Shown here piece by piece: positions 21,760 to 33,469 of a stretch of DNA of 64,000 nt (position 1 is its first letter; every line of letters begins with the position of its first letter). The DNA lies in contig JADMNL010000028.1 of the NCBI GenBank assembly GCA_016271365.2, positions 51,788,001 through 51,852,000 on the forward strand, written 5' to 3'. The notes under the pieces are model-generated. The model saw nothing but the letters and a program-made list of their open reading frames with translations. It had not been told where the DNA came from and ran no database searches. The translations under genes and the position numbers were made by a program. This stretch comes from Neoceratodus forsteri. Taxonomy: Eukaryota > Chordata > Ceratodontiformes > Ceratodontidae.

Positions 21760-24700
21760 CCTTAAGCTGTACATATTTAGTGTTAGGATGCTCCTTTGCC
21801 ATTTGTTTCCCTCTGCTCAGTCCCCCTCCCTGTTCTACCTCAACTCACCGCCCTCCTCCTCTGCAATTGGCTTCAGCCTGGACTCATGGCAGCTTGTGAA
21901 CATATGGGTAGCTTTTCTCTCTCCCCTCCAGGATCCCAGGAAGGGGGCTGGGCATACAGCCTACACTCCTTTCACACTCTACGAATGCCTGCTTAGGCGC
22001 ACAACTCTGGCTACACCCTTTGACACTTGCCAGCCCCAGCTACTGCAACATATGACACTGTCGTCCACTCCAGAGTTTCATCTCCTCCTCTAGGCCTACC
22101 TCAAGGCTCAGGCCCTCCCCATTCCTACCTTCTCCCCACTGTGCGACTTACCCAACTCTCCCACTATAACAAGAGGAAGTGCTCCTGGAACCCCACCATA
22201 AGGTTCCTTCTCCTCCTCCTCCTCCTCCCCATGTCAGGTAATGTCCATCCTAATCCAGGACCACCAACAGTCAAGATGCTTCCCCAACCTACCCCTGGTG
22301 CGCTGCGCATTGCCTCCCTCGATATTTGTAGCATTTTAAAAAAGTGGGATTCCTTCCAGGGCTGGGTACTACAGCATCAACCTGATGTCATAGCTGTGTG
22401 TGAAACCTGGCTCACCCTCGGACCCCCAATTTCTCGGTATCCCTGCCCGGGTTCACCCTCTACCGTGCTGACCGACAGGGTAAGCGTTAGGGTGGTTGTG
22501 CCCTTTACACTAAGGACATATTACAAGGTCACCTACTCCCCTCCCCTCAACTGGGAACAGGCCCACAGGCCCTCACTGTCAAACTGTCCTTGGGATGAGC
22601 CCAAAACCCTTTACATATCACAATGGTATACATTCCCCCTTGGGATCAAAAAACAGCCTTCTATGCTATATTGTCATATCTGGACACACTACCATCTCAT
22701 TTGGAATTGATTGTGCTCAGAGATTTTAATATCAATTGGCTAGGTAAGGACGCCATCCCTCTCATCGATATCACCACAGCCCAAGACCTAACTCAATTGG
22801 TCACTTTCCCTACCAGTTTTGACCCGCGTGCTGGATCTTCCTCCCTGCTAGACCTTGTCTTCTCCAATCATCCACACAAGATCATTAGTGTCTCCGTCCT
22901 ACCAAATGCCCTTAGTGACCACTCACCAGTTCTGTGCTTCTGGTCCTGTAAAACTCCTAGATCTCCTCCCAAATTAATTGAGCAACATAAAATTGGCCCT
23001 GGTAAACTGGCACAATTAAAAGCTCACCTCAGGGCCTCAGACTGGTCCTTCATTACAAAATCCATAAACCCTGATAGTGCCTTGGACCTATTCACCCTGT
23101 CCTTCAATAATGTATGTGACCTCTTTGCACCATTCACTAAAGGAATGGTTAAAGGCAATCATGTACCTTGGTTCACTGAATGCCTCAAGACCTTAATGCG
23201 ACCCAGAGACTCATTGTGGCAGCTCTCCAATGAGTCCAGCCTCCCTCATGATAGGCATCTGTATAGAATGGCTCGGAACAAGTGCACTTGGGCTATTCGC
23301 AAAGCCAAAGCAGAATACTGTAAATCCTCCTTAACCTCGTCATGGAGCTCCGGCCGCAAGTTCTGGAACAACATTAAGGAAATATGCAGTAAGGACTGTA
23401 ATCCAGTTCCCACTCAACTCATGGGAAATGGGTTCTTGACCACAGACCCCACTCAGATCGCCACAGTTTTCAACAATTCCTTCTCCAACCTTAGCCATGT
23501 TCTCCCCCCAAATTTCTAGGATCCTCCAGCTCCAAGCACACCTTCTCCCCCCCCCCGGTGCTCTCCCCTTTTGTCTGCACCATATCTCTCTTCTAAGTCA
23601 GTAAAACCATACCTTAACACTGCCCTTAGCCATGCCTCCTCCAGCTCCGACTCCCTTGATTTGAAAATTCTTTGGCTCACCCTTAAGGAAGTCCTTGTTC
23701 CCCTCACCCACATTCTAAACCTCTCCCTCTGTCTAGGTAAATTCCCTGCCAAGTGGAAATCCGCATCTATCACACCCATATTTAAAGGTGGGGACCGCTC
23801 CTCTGCTAACAACTACCACACTATCTCCATACTTCCTCCCCTCTCCAAGGCCTTAGACAGGATAGTTTCTGATCAGCTCACTGAGCACCTCAATAAATAT
23901 ATCCTTCTCTGCAAACAACAATATGGTTTCCTCAAAGGGCACAGCACGACTACTGCCCTGCTTGAACTTACATCACACATCCATACTGCGCTTTATAAAG
24001 GCCACATCATGGGTGTGATCTTCATAGACCTCACAAAGGCTTCTGACACCATCCACCATTCTCTCCTCCTAACCTCCTTGATCAACCTGGGTCTCTCTCA
24101 GGAAGTCGTGGGATGGTTCTCTGACTACCTCTCAAACCAGACTCTACAGGTCAAAATTGGTAATGCCCTATCCATCAAATCTCCTGTCCTCTCGGGTGTC
24201 CCACAAGAGTCCATTTTGGGACCTCTTTTATTCAGCCTCTTCCTAAAATCCCTCCCTGAATCCTGCCCCTCCAACCTATTACTATATGTGGATAATGCTG
24301 TCATCTTCTCCTTCAGCACAGACCCCCTTCAACTTCACCAGTCCCTCCAGTTTTCCTTTAACTCTGCCAAAAGCTGGTTCTCCTCACAACGCCTTATTAT
24401 TAACTATACAAAAAACAAAGTTATGCTATTTGAACATCTGCAGAATACCAGGATGGGGCTTTTCCCTCAAATACTAATGGCAACCCAGACTCCCTTGGAA
24501 CTAGTGGATTCCTTTAAATATGTGGGCATCACCTTGGACACTGGCCTTACCTATCACAAGCATATTCACCAACTATCTAAGGCCCTAAATATTAGGCATG
24601 GGCTTCTGCATCACTTCAAACATTGCCTTACCCCTGATGCCCTTAGGCTTGCAGTCTCCTCCTCGGTACTCTCTCTGCTCGACTATGGCTTACTGATTTT

Positions 24701-25431
24701 TGGAGGGACAAGCACCTTAGACCTTGTTAGACTTAGACTTGTCCTTAACAAGGCCTGTCATCTTATTTTGGGGTGTGACAGACTCACCCATACCTGTTCA
24801 CTATATAAGGACACCAACTGGCTTAACCTTGACAACAGAATCAGATTCTACACCTGCATTCTGACAAAAAAAAATCACCTTAGGCCTCTCCTCCTCGGTC
24901 CTCACCCCTTTAATTCCCCCAGACTCCAAAGTTAAACATAACCGTAGCTCAGACACCCATCTCTTCTCGATTCCTTCCTGTCATACCGCTCAATTCCTAA
25001 GATCCTTCAGCTATAGGGCCCCCTTCTGGATGAACAACCTACCCTCCTCCTTGGTTTATGAACAAAGAATTGGACAATTTAAAACACACCTTAGGGCCCA
25101 CCTCCTGTCCACAAGTGCCTGCGATTGTAACAGAACCTGGATCTTCCCTTGCCTCTACCACTGACAACAGCCTCTGGCCCTCCTCCTACTCATAGTTCTT
25201 AATCCTAGACTCCCCAGGGTTGTTATGCATCCTGTTTTTAACTATCTTAAACTGCTCTAGTACCTGAATGTTAGCCTGACTGTTCCTTGTAACAATCTGA
25301 ACTTTTACTCTGTAACAATCATTGTAATGCTTGTCTGTACCTCATCTATGTGACGTGGAACCTTTGTAAAAGAGTCTTTGACTCAAAGGTATTCTTTCTG
25401 AAACCCAAAATAAATAAATAAATAAATAAAA
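21760..25431 (+). mobile_element. L2-like LINE with 2A-like motif, copy 1
   Basis: The single long ORF is ordered leader, 2A-like motif, APE endonuclease, reverse transcriptase, C-terminal domain. The 3' UTR ends GGAACCTTTGTAAAAGAGTC, then GACTCAAAGGT and an AATAAATAAATAAA tail (about 25408-25430), matching copy 2. No separate ORF1 is visible. The short CAAAGG/TTTGTAAAAGAG hairpin before the tail is shared by both copies and is probably the RT recognition signal. The 5' boundary is approximate. Confidence 0.85.
22027..24935 (+). pseudogene. L2-like LINE polyprotein: 2A-like, endonuclease, RT
   Basis: A hydrophobic leucine stretch leads to MSGNVHPNPGPP (22231-22266), then endonuclease strands LRIASLDICSI and VIAVCETWL (to 22710, then frameshift). 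The second half has VLRDFNINWL, SSLLDLVFSN and LSDHSPVLCF (22623-23519). A stop at 23517-23519 and a poly-C run follow. RT (23571-24935, same frame) has FPAKWKSASITPIFKGGDRS, KQQYGFLKGHSTTTALLEL, VIFIDLTKASDTIHHSLLL and SGVPQESILGPLLF. The catalytic box is YVDN instead of YADD, and GVPQGS is GVPQES. It cannot encode an active RT. Confidence 0.85.
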
Positions 25432-25885
25432 CATAGAAACATAGAAATTGTTGGCAGATAAGGACTGTTAGGATTATCCTGTCTGCCCGGAGGCCCTATA
25501 CATTGTATGTGGCCACTGACCCTATGAGATCAATGGCTTTTCATCACTCCCTCCCCTTTCTGGCAATCGCTGGCATCCAAGTGCAGTATTGGGGGGTACT
25601 GTTCTGCTGGGGTGTGCCGTCCTTTGGATGAGATGTTAAACTGAGGTCCCTTCTGCCCATCCTGGTGTTGTCCTGGTGGGTGTCCAGGTAGAAGTAAAAG
25701 AATCCAGGGCACTCTTTGCAAAAAGCAGGGAACATTCCTGGTGTCCTGGCCTGTGTATGAAAAGCACTATATAATTGCTGATTCTTCTTCTTCTCTCAGG
25801 CTTCCCTTGTGCCTGTCCCAGGCGTGCTTAAACCCTTCCACTGTGCTTGCCTCACTACCTCCTGTGGCAGACTATTCCATATTCA
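25432..25885 (-). mobile_element. CR1 3'-end fragment, split by a SINE
   Basis: The family's terminal block (ACATAGAAACATAGAAATTG, TTGGCAGATAAGGACTG, CTGTCTGCCC) at 25432-25500 continues after the SINE with TGTGCCTGTCCCAGGCGTGC and the GACTATTCCAT block at 25795-25885, as in copy B at 7425-7500. No RT part remains. Confidence 0.7.
25505..25790 (+). mobile_element. SINE with L2-type tail, sense copy
   Basis: CCTTTGGATGAGATGTTAAA and CTGAGGTCCCTTCTGCCC match the reverse complement of the SINEs at 6362-6563 and 34885-35170. The 3' end GTATGAAAAGCACTATATAA, then TTGCTGATTCTTC is the tail shared with L2-type LINEs. The tRNA-like head is missing or unrecognisable. Confidence 0.7.
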
Positions 25886-26215
25886 ATATTTTTACCCCAC
25901 ATTTGCAACACATCCATTTCTTTATAGCACCTCATGAATGTGACAGCTGCCATTTTTTAACTTCCGCTCAAAATGTGTTTTTGTGTCCCAAAAGTTGATT
26001 TTGCAGTCCCTGTGCGAAATCACCTTTAGGCCAGGAGTTGAACATTTTCTCTGCCCTTCTTCATGAGGCAGGGTTATAACAAAGCTATGTTGAAAAATTG
26101 GTGCAAAAATATTACAAAACAACAAATTCTTGAGCCTATGTTACATTTTTCAAAGGCAGGCTTATAGTGCTGGTAATTTTCAATATTTTTACCCCAAATT
26201 CCTCAACTGCAGCCC
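25878..26215. repeat. Palindromic satellite, single unit
   Basis: Same arms as at 20360-20940: TATTTTTACCCCA, GCACCTCATGAATGTGACAG, AAAAGTTGATTTTGCAG, then AAATCACCTTTAGG, TTCTTCATGAGG and CAGGCTTATAGTGCTGG. Confidence 0.7.
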
Positions 26216-26400
26216 TATCGGCTCTGGACAGAGTTTATTTCTTGTTGTGATATAACAGACTATTTTCATCTTGGTGTCATCAGCAGACTTGGGGATCATG
26301 CTACTGGTACTTACTACCTCCAGGTCATTTATAAATATACTGAACAATGTATCTTCATAACTGCCCCTGTGGAATCCCACTGGTCATCATTTATTATCAC
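26216..26400 (-). pseudogene. Old CR1/L3-like RT fragment
   Basis: The minus strand reads MGFHRGSYEDTLFSIFINDL and PKSADDTKM, a decayed GVPQGSVLGPLLFSIFINDL...FADDTK core. It is short, isolated and more diverged than the CR1 copies around it. Confidence 0.5.
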
Positions 26401-26459
26401 AGCAGATAACATATCACGGACATATCACATCTGTTTATATTAACCTTATGATAAAGCTG

Positions 26460-26970
26460 CACATACTATGCAATAGCCCATTAGGTTGTCTTTGTGCAAA
26501 GTTATGCACCTAAAAGTCAGGAACCTAAATAAAGAATACAGAATGGGATATGTTGTGTTAGAAACAACAACAGCGGAAAGGGGACAACTTAAAGGAGTCA
26601 GCACAGTGCAACACAGCAGTGGGAAACAAATAGGATGCCGTGATGCAAAGGCAAGGGATCAGCAGAAGAACAAAGGCAGTGATTCTGTCCCTGTACAGAT
26701 CACTAGATACTGGGGAACTGTTCACAATAAGCAGAGACATGGACAGAAGAGGGAATTCCAAGACGTCATCAAGCGGGAGATTCAGGAAGGACTTCAGAAA
26801 GTATTTCTTTACAGAGAGGGTGGAGGATAAGTGGACCAGGCTGCCAGAGGGGTTGATCTGCAGCAAATCAGTGGTGGGGTTCAAGAGAGGGTGGGACAGA
26901 CATATGGGTCTGGTGAGGATAGCAGGGGAAGATAACAAGGGGGGAGGTGGTATAAGTTACCATTAGGGTA
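26460..26970 (+). pseudogene. CR1/L3-like C-terminal fragment, opposite strand
   Basis: The plus strand reads KVMHLKVRNLNKEYRMGYV, NKIGCRDAKARDQQKNKGSD and, after a frame change, SGRFRKDFRKYFFTERVEDK with GLICSKSVVGFKRGWDRHM. This is the thumb/C-terminal part of a CR1-group RT. It lies head-to-tail against the fragment at 26216-26400, suggesting inversion or two insertions. Confidence 0.6.
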
Positions 26971-28799
26971 TTTGTATCTTACTAAAGGTACGAAATGAGC
27001 CAGTGGACCTTCTTCTGACATCAGTTTCTACATCAGCTACATAATGAGGCATGGCATGCATAAATTAAGGAAGTGAGTGGAAAGTGGGTGTGGCTAATGC
27101 ACATGGTCATGGTATCTGAGGCCCGATTGGAGTGCACTCTTGTTATGTTTTTTTTTTTCCCACTTCAAGCCCTGCACCCAATAATTTGTTCTGCCACCTG
27201 ATACTGCTCTGGGAGAGGGATAAAACCCAAACAGTTAGGACATTGCTTCTCATCTAGTATAATTTTACAGATCCCATACACTGCTTCTCCTGTAAACAGC
27301 CTTTTCAGTATTCTCCCCCTTGTGTTCTAAGCATGTGTTGCCTTTAGCTGAATGGTTATCATTGCTGCCTTTGCAACTCAGAGTCCCTGGTTTGTTCCCC
27401 AGCAAGGGCTGGAGATGTGTCTTCCCACAGAGACAGGGGACAGAAAACAGCTGCTCCATTAGCAAGGCAGCCTGGGAGCCACTTGCCATGTTGGTTTCTG
27501 TCCCAAGTTGGAAATCTCACTGTAGCAGCAGGAGCAGGAGGACAGAACACCCCACAATATTGGGTAGTGGGATATTTCAGCTGCAACTAAACCCCTCAGT
27601 GCCTCAGGGACTAAACTTACTTACCAGAGTCCATCAAGGGTGTTACAGAATTTGGGCAGGAGAGTATTGAGAGTTTTCTAGGAGGAGGTGGGCAAACAGG
27701 GCAGGGAGAACAAGTAGAATAGGTGAGACAAAGTGGATGATGTTCCTACACCTGTCAGAGTCCCCTGGCTTCACAACCCCATAGGACTGTCCAGACGTCT
27801 AGTTTCCTGTATCTCCTTACAACAAGAATAACCCCCCAACACATACACACACACACACACACCATGGCGTGAATGACTGCAAGAGGTGCTAGCTCCTACT
27901 CACCCTGGGAAGAAAGGGTTGACTTGCTGAGGGCAAGATCTAGAAAATAGGTTTGTCCAAAACTGGAAGGCATGTCATGACACTGGATAAAGGAAGGCCA
28001 GAGTAGTGTTGTGGGTGCCAGCTGATACAAGGCAAAATGTTGTTTCTTTCTTTAAGTTATGAAAAAGCATTTGACAATCTGTGTTACAGATACTGTAGTT
28101 AGGCCTGGTGTCACCATTGTTGGCAGGAACACCTGGGAGGTCTTCCATGACTTTCTGAGGCCTGCAGTATATGGTGCATGCTATGCTGCTATGCCCCCTT
28201 CCCACTACTTCCCACCAGTTCTGTACTATGGTCTGTGTAAACCCCTTAAGAACAGTGATACCATACACAACCCACCTGTAATGCAGGCTGCAGCACAGTG
28301 GAGAAAATTCTTCTTATTTCAGGCCTTTGGACTACATATCATTTTCAAAGTAAGACCTTTGAGCTGCAGCATCACAAGCAGCTGCAAAAGTCACAGACTG
28401 AACAAATAAAAAAAAATAAAACAAACTTTGGTGCCTTTTTAATGTTCTTTTTCTTTTCATTTCTTTTATCTTTAGTCCCTCAAAGGAAAAGGGTTCCAGA
28501 TGGTAGCATTTCAAACAGCTTTGTGTTTTTTTTCATTCAACATTGTGTCTAAATATAGAATTTGTTGTCTTGGTAGGGCAGGTCAGCAAAAGAAATGCAA
28601 ATTTCTTCCTGTTCCACAGCTTAACAGCTGTTGGAGTGGCAGATGATGAAAGAACTCTTTTTTTGTAAACATTTTCCTAGATTGATGTTTTTCAGTAGAA
28701 AAATGTTTTGGGGAGGGGGCTGCCCCTGTTTTTCCCCTTGTACCCTCTTCCTTCCATCCCAATGATAAGCTACTAATGTGGTGGCCTCTAGAGATAGGC
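26971..28799. other. Mostly unassigned DNA with one SINE-like piece and a CA microsatellite
   Basis: No coherent gene. A (CA)n run lies at about 27841-27864. The 28050-28560 stretch has AT-rich segments and short frames without motifs. Confidence 0.4.
27337..27640 (+). mobile_element. Possible tRNA-derived SINE
   Basis: GCCTTTAGCTGAATGGTTAT resembles box A and CTGGTTTGTTCCCCAGC resembles box B at tRNA-like spacing (27339-27410). About 230 bp of unrelated body follows. No poly-A or target duplication could be fixed. Confidence 0.4.
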
Positions 28800-28835
28800 A
28801 CCTTGGTAATAGGGTGGGGACGGGGATGAGGAATA

Positions 28836-29171
28836 ATGAGGGGGATACTAGTGCTGGGGGATTCCATACTAAAAGTGATAAGATACGGCAGTAAGGGGGA
28901 AAGGCATAGTCATATATGGATAGAGTCCATACCTGGGTTAATAGTGGGCAGGGTGGGACAATCAATTCTGAAGTGCGCAAGGAGGAGTAGGAGGAAACCG
29001 CATCTTGTGGTGCATGTGGGTATGAATGACCTGACGGGGGAGATGATGGAAGTTGTGAGGGAGAAGTTCAAGGAGCTAGGAAGGTTGTGTGAGGAGCTGA
29101 GGGGATCCGTGGCAACTCTCAGTGATGCTTCCAGTTCCCTGCATGAGTATGGTGAGGAAAGGGAGGATTAG
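28836..29171 (+). CDS. CR1 ORF1 SGNH esterase domain
   Basis: MRGILVLGDSILKVIRYG supplies the block I GDS nucleophile Ser, and LVVHVGMNDLTGEMMEVVRE supplies the block III Asn. EKFKELGRLCEELRG forms the following helix. The frame is open for 111 codons, then ends, short of the C-terminal DxxH block. Esterase domains in CR1 ORF1 are thought to act on lipids or acyl groups during retroposition. The upstream zinc-motif part is absent. Confidence 0.7.
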   Translation: MRGILVLGDSILKVIRYGSKGERHSHIWIESIPGLIVGRVGQSILKCARRSRRKPHLVVHVGMNDLTGEMMEVVREKFKELGRLCEELRGSVATLSDASSSLHEYGEERED

Positions 29172-29519
29172 AGAGTTCAAGACATGGCTGGGGGAATTGT
29201 GTCAATTCAAGGGGCAAGGATTAGTGGGTGGCTGGGGCAGAACCTGAGGCAATAATGATCTATATGCAGGGGAAAGGCTATGCTTGAGAGGGTAGGGGAA
29301 GGGAGTATTAAAGCAGGGGACAGAGGAGTACATAGCAGCAAAGTTGGGTTTAAGCTAGGTGAGGGGTGGTGAGTGGACAGCTGGTAGGCAGGGATCCCAG
29401 AAAGGGGAGCCAGACATGCTTACCCCCCATGTTAACAGGGTAGGAGTCAGGGTAGCGGCAAGGGGGGGGAGGAGGGGGGAACCAGGGAAAGGTAAGGAAG
29501 GAAACGGGGTGGAGGGTGG

Positions 29520-31760
29520 TCATGCTGAATGTGAGAAGCCTTGGTAATAAGTCAGCTGAGATGCAGACTCTCCTAGCAGTGGGGAAGATGGAGATTGAAG
29601 GCCCTCATGGAAATGTGGGACACCCTGTACCAGGACTGGGATATGATGATCCCAGGGTATAGAATATTCAGGAAGGCTAGGACTAAGGGAAAAAGGGGGG
29701 TGGCATTCTATGTATGGGAAGGGATAAGGTGTTTAAAGGAGGAAGGGGAAGAAGGCAGAACAGAGGCCCTATGGATGCAGTTTCAGGACTCGAAAGGTAG
29801 GACACTGAGGATGGGGTGGTATACAGACCACCAGCGCAAGGGATGACCTGGATAGGGAGCTAACTGAGTAAATCAGAAGGGTCTGTAAGAAGGGGAACAC
29901 AGTGGTGGTGGGGGACTTCAACCTATCTGGGGTGGATTGGAACACTCCAACCACCATGAGTGCAAGGGATCAGGTCATACTAGATGCATTTCAGGACAGC
30001 TTCCTGGGGCAGTTGGTACATGAGCCAACTAGACTGGAGAGGACACTTGGACCTGGTACTTTCAAATGGAGAGGTTGTAAAAGAACTAGGGGTGGAGGAC
30101 CCTCTGGCTGAAAATGACCACCACTCGGTGTGGTTCACGCTCAATATGGGTAGGGAAACAGGGGGTACGGGAACCATGGTGATTGACTTTAAAGGAGCAG
30201 ATTTTAAAAGGATGGGGGGAAATCTGGGGTAGGTATCTGGCGGGAATTCAACCAGACATGGATGCTAGTCAAAAATGGGATATTATTAAAGAAGGTCTGA
30301 CAGGCCACTGGGACTTGTACAAAGACAGAGAGTATGAAGAGAAGGGCAGAGATGCCCAGTTGGTTGACTTGAGAGGTTATGGAGGGGGTGAGAGCCAAGA
30401 GGAAGGCATTCTGGAAACTCAAGACATTGGGAAGAGGGGTTGACAAGGATGAGTACATTGAAGAAGTCCAGGGAGGTTACCAGGCTAGTCAGAGCAGCCA
30501 GGACTTCAAGAGAGCTAAGACTGTCACAGAGTATTAAGGAAGTAGAAAATGACTTCTTCAGATACATTAGAGAAAGAAGGAAGCACAGGGACCACATTGT
30601 GAGGATTAGAAAGGATGGAGGTTGGGTGAAAAAGGGTGTGGATCAGGCAGAAGCATTAAATGAATACTTCTGCTCTGTGTTTAAGAAGGAGAAAGGGTGG
30701 CAGATACCCCAAGGGAGGGCTGGAGTGGGTAGTGGGGGGGGGTGACTGACATAGTGATTACAGAGGACAGGGTTCTAGAAGGATTAAGGGCACTGAGGGT
30801 GGACAAGGCACCAGGACCAGACGGCATTCACCCTAGGGTACTCGGGGACCTGGTAGAGATCCTGGCAATACCACTGACTGACCCATTCAATACCTCCCTG
30901 GGCACAGGATGCATACCACAAGACTGGAGGATGGCCCATGTGGTGCCCATTCACAAAAGTGGCCCTAGGGATGAACCAGACAACTACAGACCAGTGAACC
31001 TCACAGCAATTGTGGGGAAGGTCATGGAGACAATCCTTAAAGAGAGGCTAGTAACCTTTTTGGAGGACAATGGTCTTCAGGACAGCCAACAACATGGGTT
31101 TGTCTCAGGCAGATCCTGCCAGACATATCTAATTGAGTATTATGACTGGGTGACCAGGGAGTTGAACAGGAGCCATGCAGTGGATGTCCTGTATTTTGAT
31201 TTCAGCAAGACCTTTGATTCCATGCCACATGGGAGGCTGGGGGAGAAGCTGGAATACATAGGGGTGGGAATGAAGATGGTCAGATGGATCATCAACTGGC
31301 TGAATGGAAGGCAACAGAGGGTGGTGGTGGGTGGGGGAACTCTCATTACCAAGGGAAGTGACGAGCGGGGTGCCACAGGGATTGGGCCTGGGACCAGTGC
31401 TGTTTGGGATATACATAGCTGATATCACACATGGGATCCGGAGTAGGATCAGTCTGTTTGCAGATGATATGAAGATGGGAGCTGTGGTAGATGATACTGA
31501 AGGGTGGATGGGGCTGCAGGAGGACCTGATCAAACAAGAGGAGTGGTCAGAAACATGGCAGCTGGGGTTCAGTGCCAAGAAGTGCAAGGTACTGCATTTT
31601 GGAGTGAGGAACCATGGGAGGAGCTATCAGCTGGAGGGGGGTGCAGCAGGAAAGCACCATGGAGGAAAAGGACTTGGGGGTGCTTATAACGGGCAGCATG
31701 AATAACTCAGCTCAGTACAGGAAGGCGGCAGCAAAAGCCAACAGGATGCTGGGGTGTATA
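29520..31760 (+). pseudogene. CR1 ORF2: endonuclease-RT, frameshifted
   Basis: Endonuclease pieces: VVGDFNLSGVDWNTPTTMS (29902) with the GDFN metal-binding strand, and ENDHHSVWFTLNMGRETGG (about 30105-30165), the SDH-type catalytic His. RT runs 30742-31422: LRVDKAPGPDGIHPRVLGDL, DWRMAHVVPIHKSGPRDEPD, FVSGRSCQTYLIEYYDWVT and VLYFDFSKTFDSMPH. A frameshift near 31370 moves GVPQGLGLGPVLFGIYI and the catalytic FADDMKMG into the next frame (31304-31705). Otherwise motifs are well kept. Confidence 0.85.
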
Positions 31761-31779
31761 GCAAGGGGAATCTCCTCCA

Positions 31780-32268
31780 AAAATAATAATAATAATAATA
31801 ATATTTTTTGTTTATATAGCGCCTTTTGAATTTCAAGGCGCATTCCAATAAAATTATAAAAAATACAGAATACAAAATAAAACATAAGAAAATGTTAAAA
31901 ACACAGTTAATAATTACTAAACAGTCAAACCATATGCCCTTACCCATAGAAAAGATTTAAGAGCTTTTTTAAAATTCCCCACGGTTGTACACTTCCTTAT
32001 CCGACGGGGTAGAGAGTTCCAGAGGGAAGGTGCCGCAAACATAAAAGCCCGAGCCCCAGCAGATTTTAATATTACCCTTGGAATCTCTAGCAACCCGTCG
32101 TGGGCTGAGCGGAGCGATCTCACTGGGCGATAAGGAATCAGGAGTTCTTTCAGGTAATCGGGGCCCAGATCGTGCAGGGCTTTAAAAGTCAGCAATCCAG
32201 CTTTGAAGGTGATCCACCACTGGACTGGCAGCCAGTGTAGTTCCAGCAGCTCTGGAGTGATATGGGAA
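31780..32268 (-). mobile_element. L2-type LINE 3' end inserted in CR1 copy C
   Basis: The (AAT)n run at 31781-31802 and TTTATATAGCGCCTTTTGAA form the L2 tail in reverse. The minus frame reads [40 protein letters not shown] and FMFAAPSLWNSLPRRIRK (32345-31917), the conserved L2 C-terminus. It falls between ARGISSK and REVILP of the CR1 ORF2 C-terminal region. Confidence 0.85.
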
Positions 32269-32860
32269 GATCTAGGGAGGTGATCCTTCCCTTGGACAGA
32301 TCTCTGGTCAAGCCGCACCTGGAGTACTGTGTGCAGTACTGGCACCTATTCCTGAAGAAGGACATCATATTGTTGGAGGGGGTGCAATGTAGGGTGACCA
32401 AGATGATCCAGGGATTGGAGGGAAAGTCCTAAGGGGATAGATTGGGTGAGCTGAACATGTACTCCTTGGAGCAGAGGAGGGATGGGGGGCTATGACTGAA
32501 ACCTTTAAATATCATAGGAGATAAATGACGCTAATACAGAAGGAATTTCCAGCTTAGAAGAGGGAGGGATACAAGAGGGCATCAGCTGAGACTGGAGGGG
32601 GAAAGATTCAAGAAGGAAATCAGGAGACATTTTTTCACTGAACGGGTGGTGGACAGGTGGAATGCTCTGCCCGAGGAGGTGGAATCCTGTAGAATGGTGG
32701 GCAGCTTTAACAGGGGTTGGGACAGGGTGAGGGGGAGTTGTGATGAAGAGGGGTGGAGAGGGCAGGGGATCTTCAAATTGAGGGGCTAGCTGCACAATCG
32801 AGTAGACTTAACAGACTGTAAGGCCTGTTCCTACTGGCATTTTTGTACGTTCGTAAGAGC

Positions 32861-33231
32861 ACAGAGATGCACCCTTTCTGTGGCTGGAAGGGCAGGCAAG
32901 TGACTGCCTTCACTGCCTATGCCAGCGTTGCTCCTTAATCATCCAACAGGGGATGTGTAAATGCCGGGTTATCCACCCCACCCCAAGGTGTTGAGAGCCT
33001 CACTTCCATGATGCATCCGGCTGGCCCTAGTGTGGGATTCCAGGGCTGGCACAGGAATCCATGTTCTCCCAAGTGGTCGCACAGTGGGCTGCCAATGCCC
33101 CACTTGGCCAGCTCCTCATACAAGTTGGCAATTCAGGTGGCCAGCACGGTTAATAAACTGCCCTATTCCCTTTTTAAAAATCAGTGGGTCCGATTCTTAA
33201 AATAAAAAGAAAAGATTTCCTTTTCTCCTGA
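32861..33231. other. Unassigned sequence
   Basis: No frame, repeat or SINE head is recognised between CR1 copy C and the MIR-like SINE. Confidence 0.4.
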
Positions 33232-33360
33232 CAGGCAGTGTAGCTCAGTGATTAGGGTGCAGAAATATGAACCACGAGACCCAGGATTTAATCCCACCAG
33301 AACCACTTCCTTTATTGGCCTGCCTAAGTCACTTAATCTCCCTGTATTTAAATCGGTAGA
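33232..33360 (+). mobile_element. MIR-like (CORE-type) SINE fragment
   Basis: AGTGTAGCTCAGTGATTAGG fits a box A, and CCAGGATTTAATCCCACCAG fits box B. The CTAAGTCACTTAATCTCCCTGT segment is the diagnostic MIR/L2-like block. It stops after about 130 bp. Confidence 0.7.
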
Positions 33361-33469
33361 GCATGTTACAGTGACAATTTTGATCTATACTTTTTATTCC
33401 ATTTTATATTGCCCCTTTCCTCATGTCTTGTATGATATACTTCTGCCAGATTTCAAAAGCAGCTTTAGC

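Larger units (their letters stand above)
28800..32860 (+). mobile_element. CR1-type LINE, copy C, full-length order, different subfamily
   Basis: ORF1 esterase (28836-29171), endonuclease (about 29520-30240), linker and RT (30440-31760), an interrupting L2 (31780-32268), and the C-terminal domain with [21 protein letters not shown] and RHFFTERVVDRWNALPEEV-like blocks (32270-32780, frames broken). The 3' end (GGCCTGTTCCTACTGGCATT at about 32820) differs from the ACATAGAAACATAG end of copies B, D, E and K, so it is a separate subfamily. Confidence 0.85.

Noticed and set aside
23516..23812. 98-codon minus frame opposite the L2-like LINE
   Set aside because: It is a shadow of the RT frame on the plus strand.
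33232..33310. Possible tRNA gene (box A and box B-like words)
   Set aside because: No acceptor-stem pairing, and the downstream MIR core shows that it is a SINE head.
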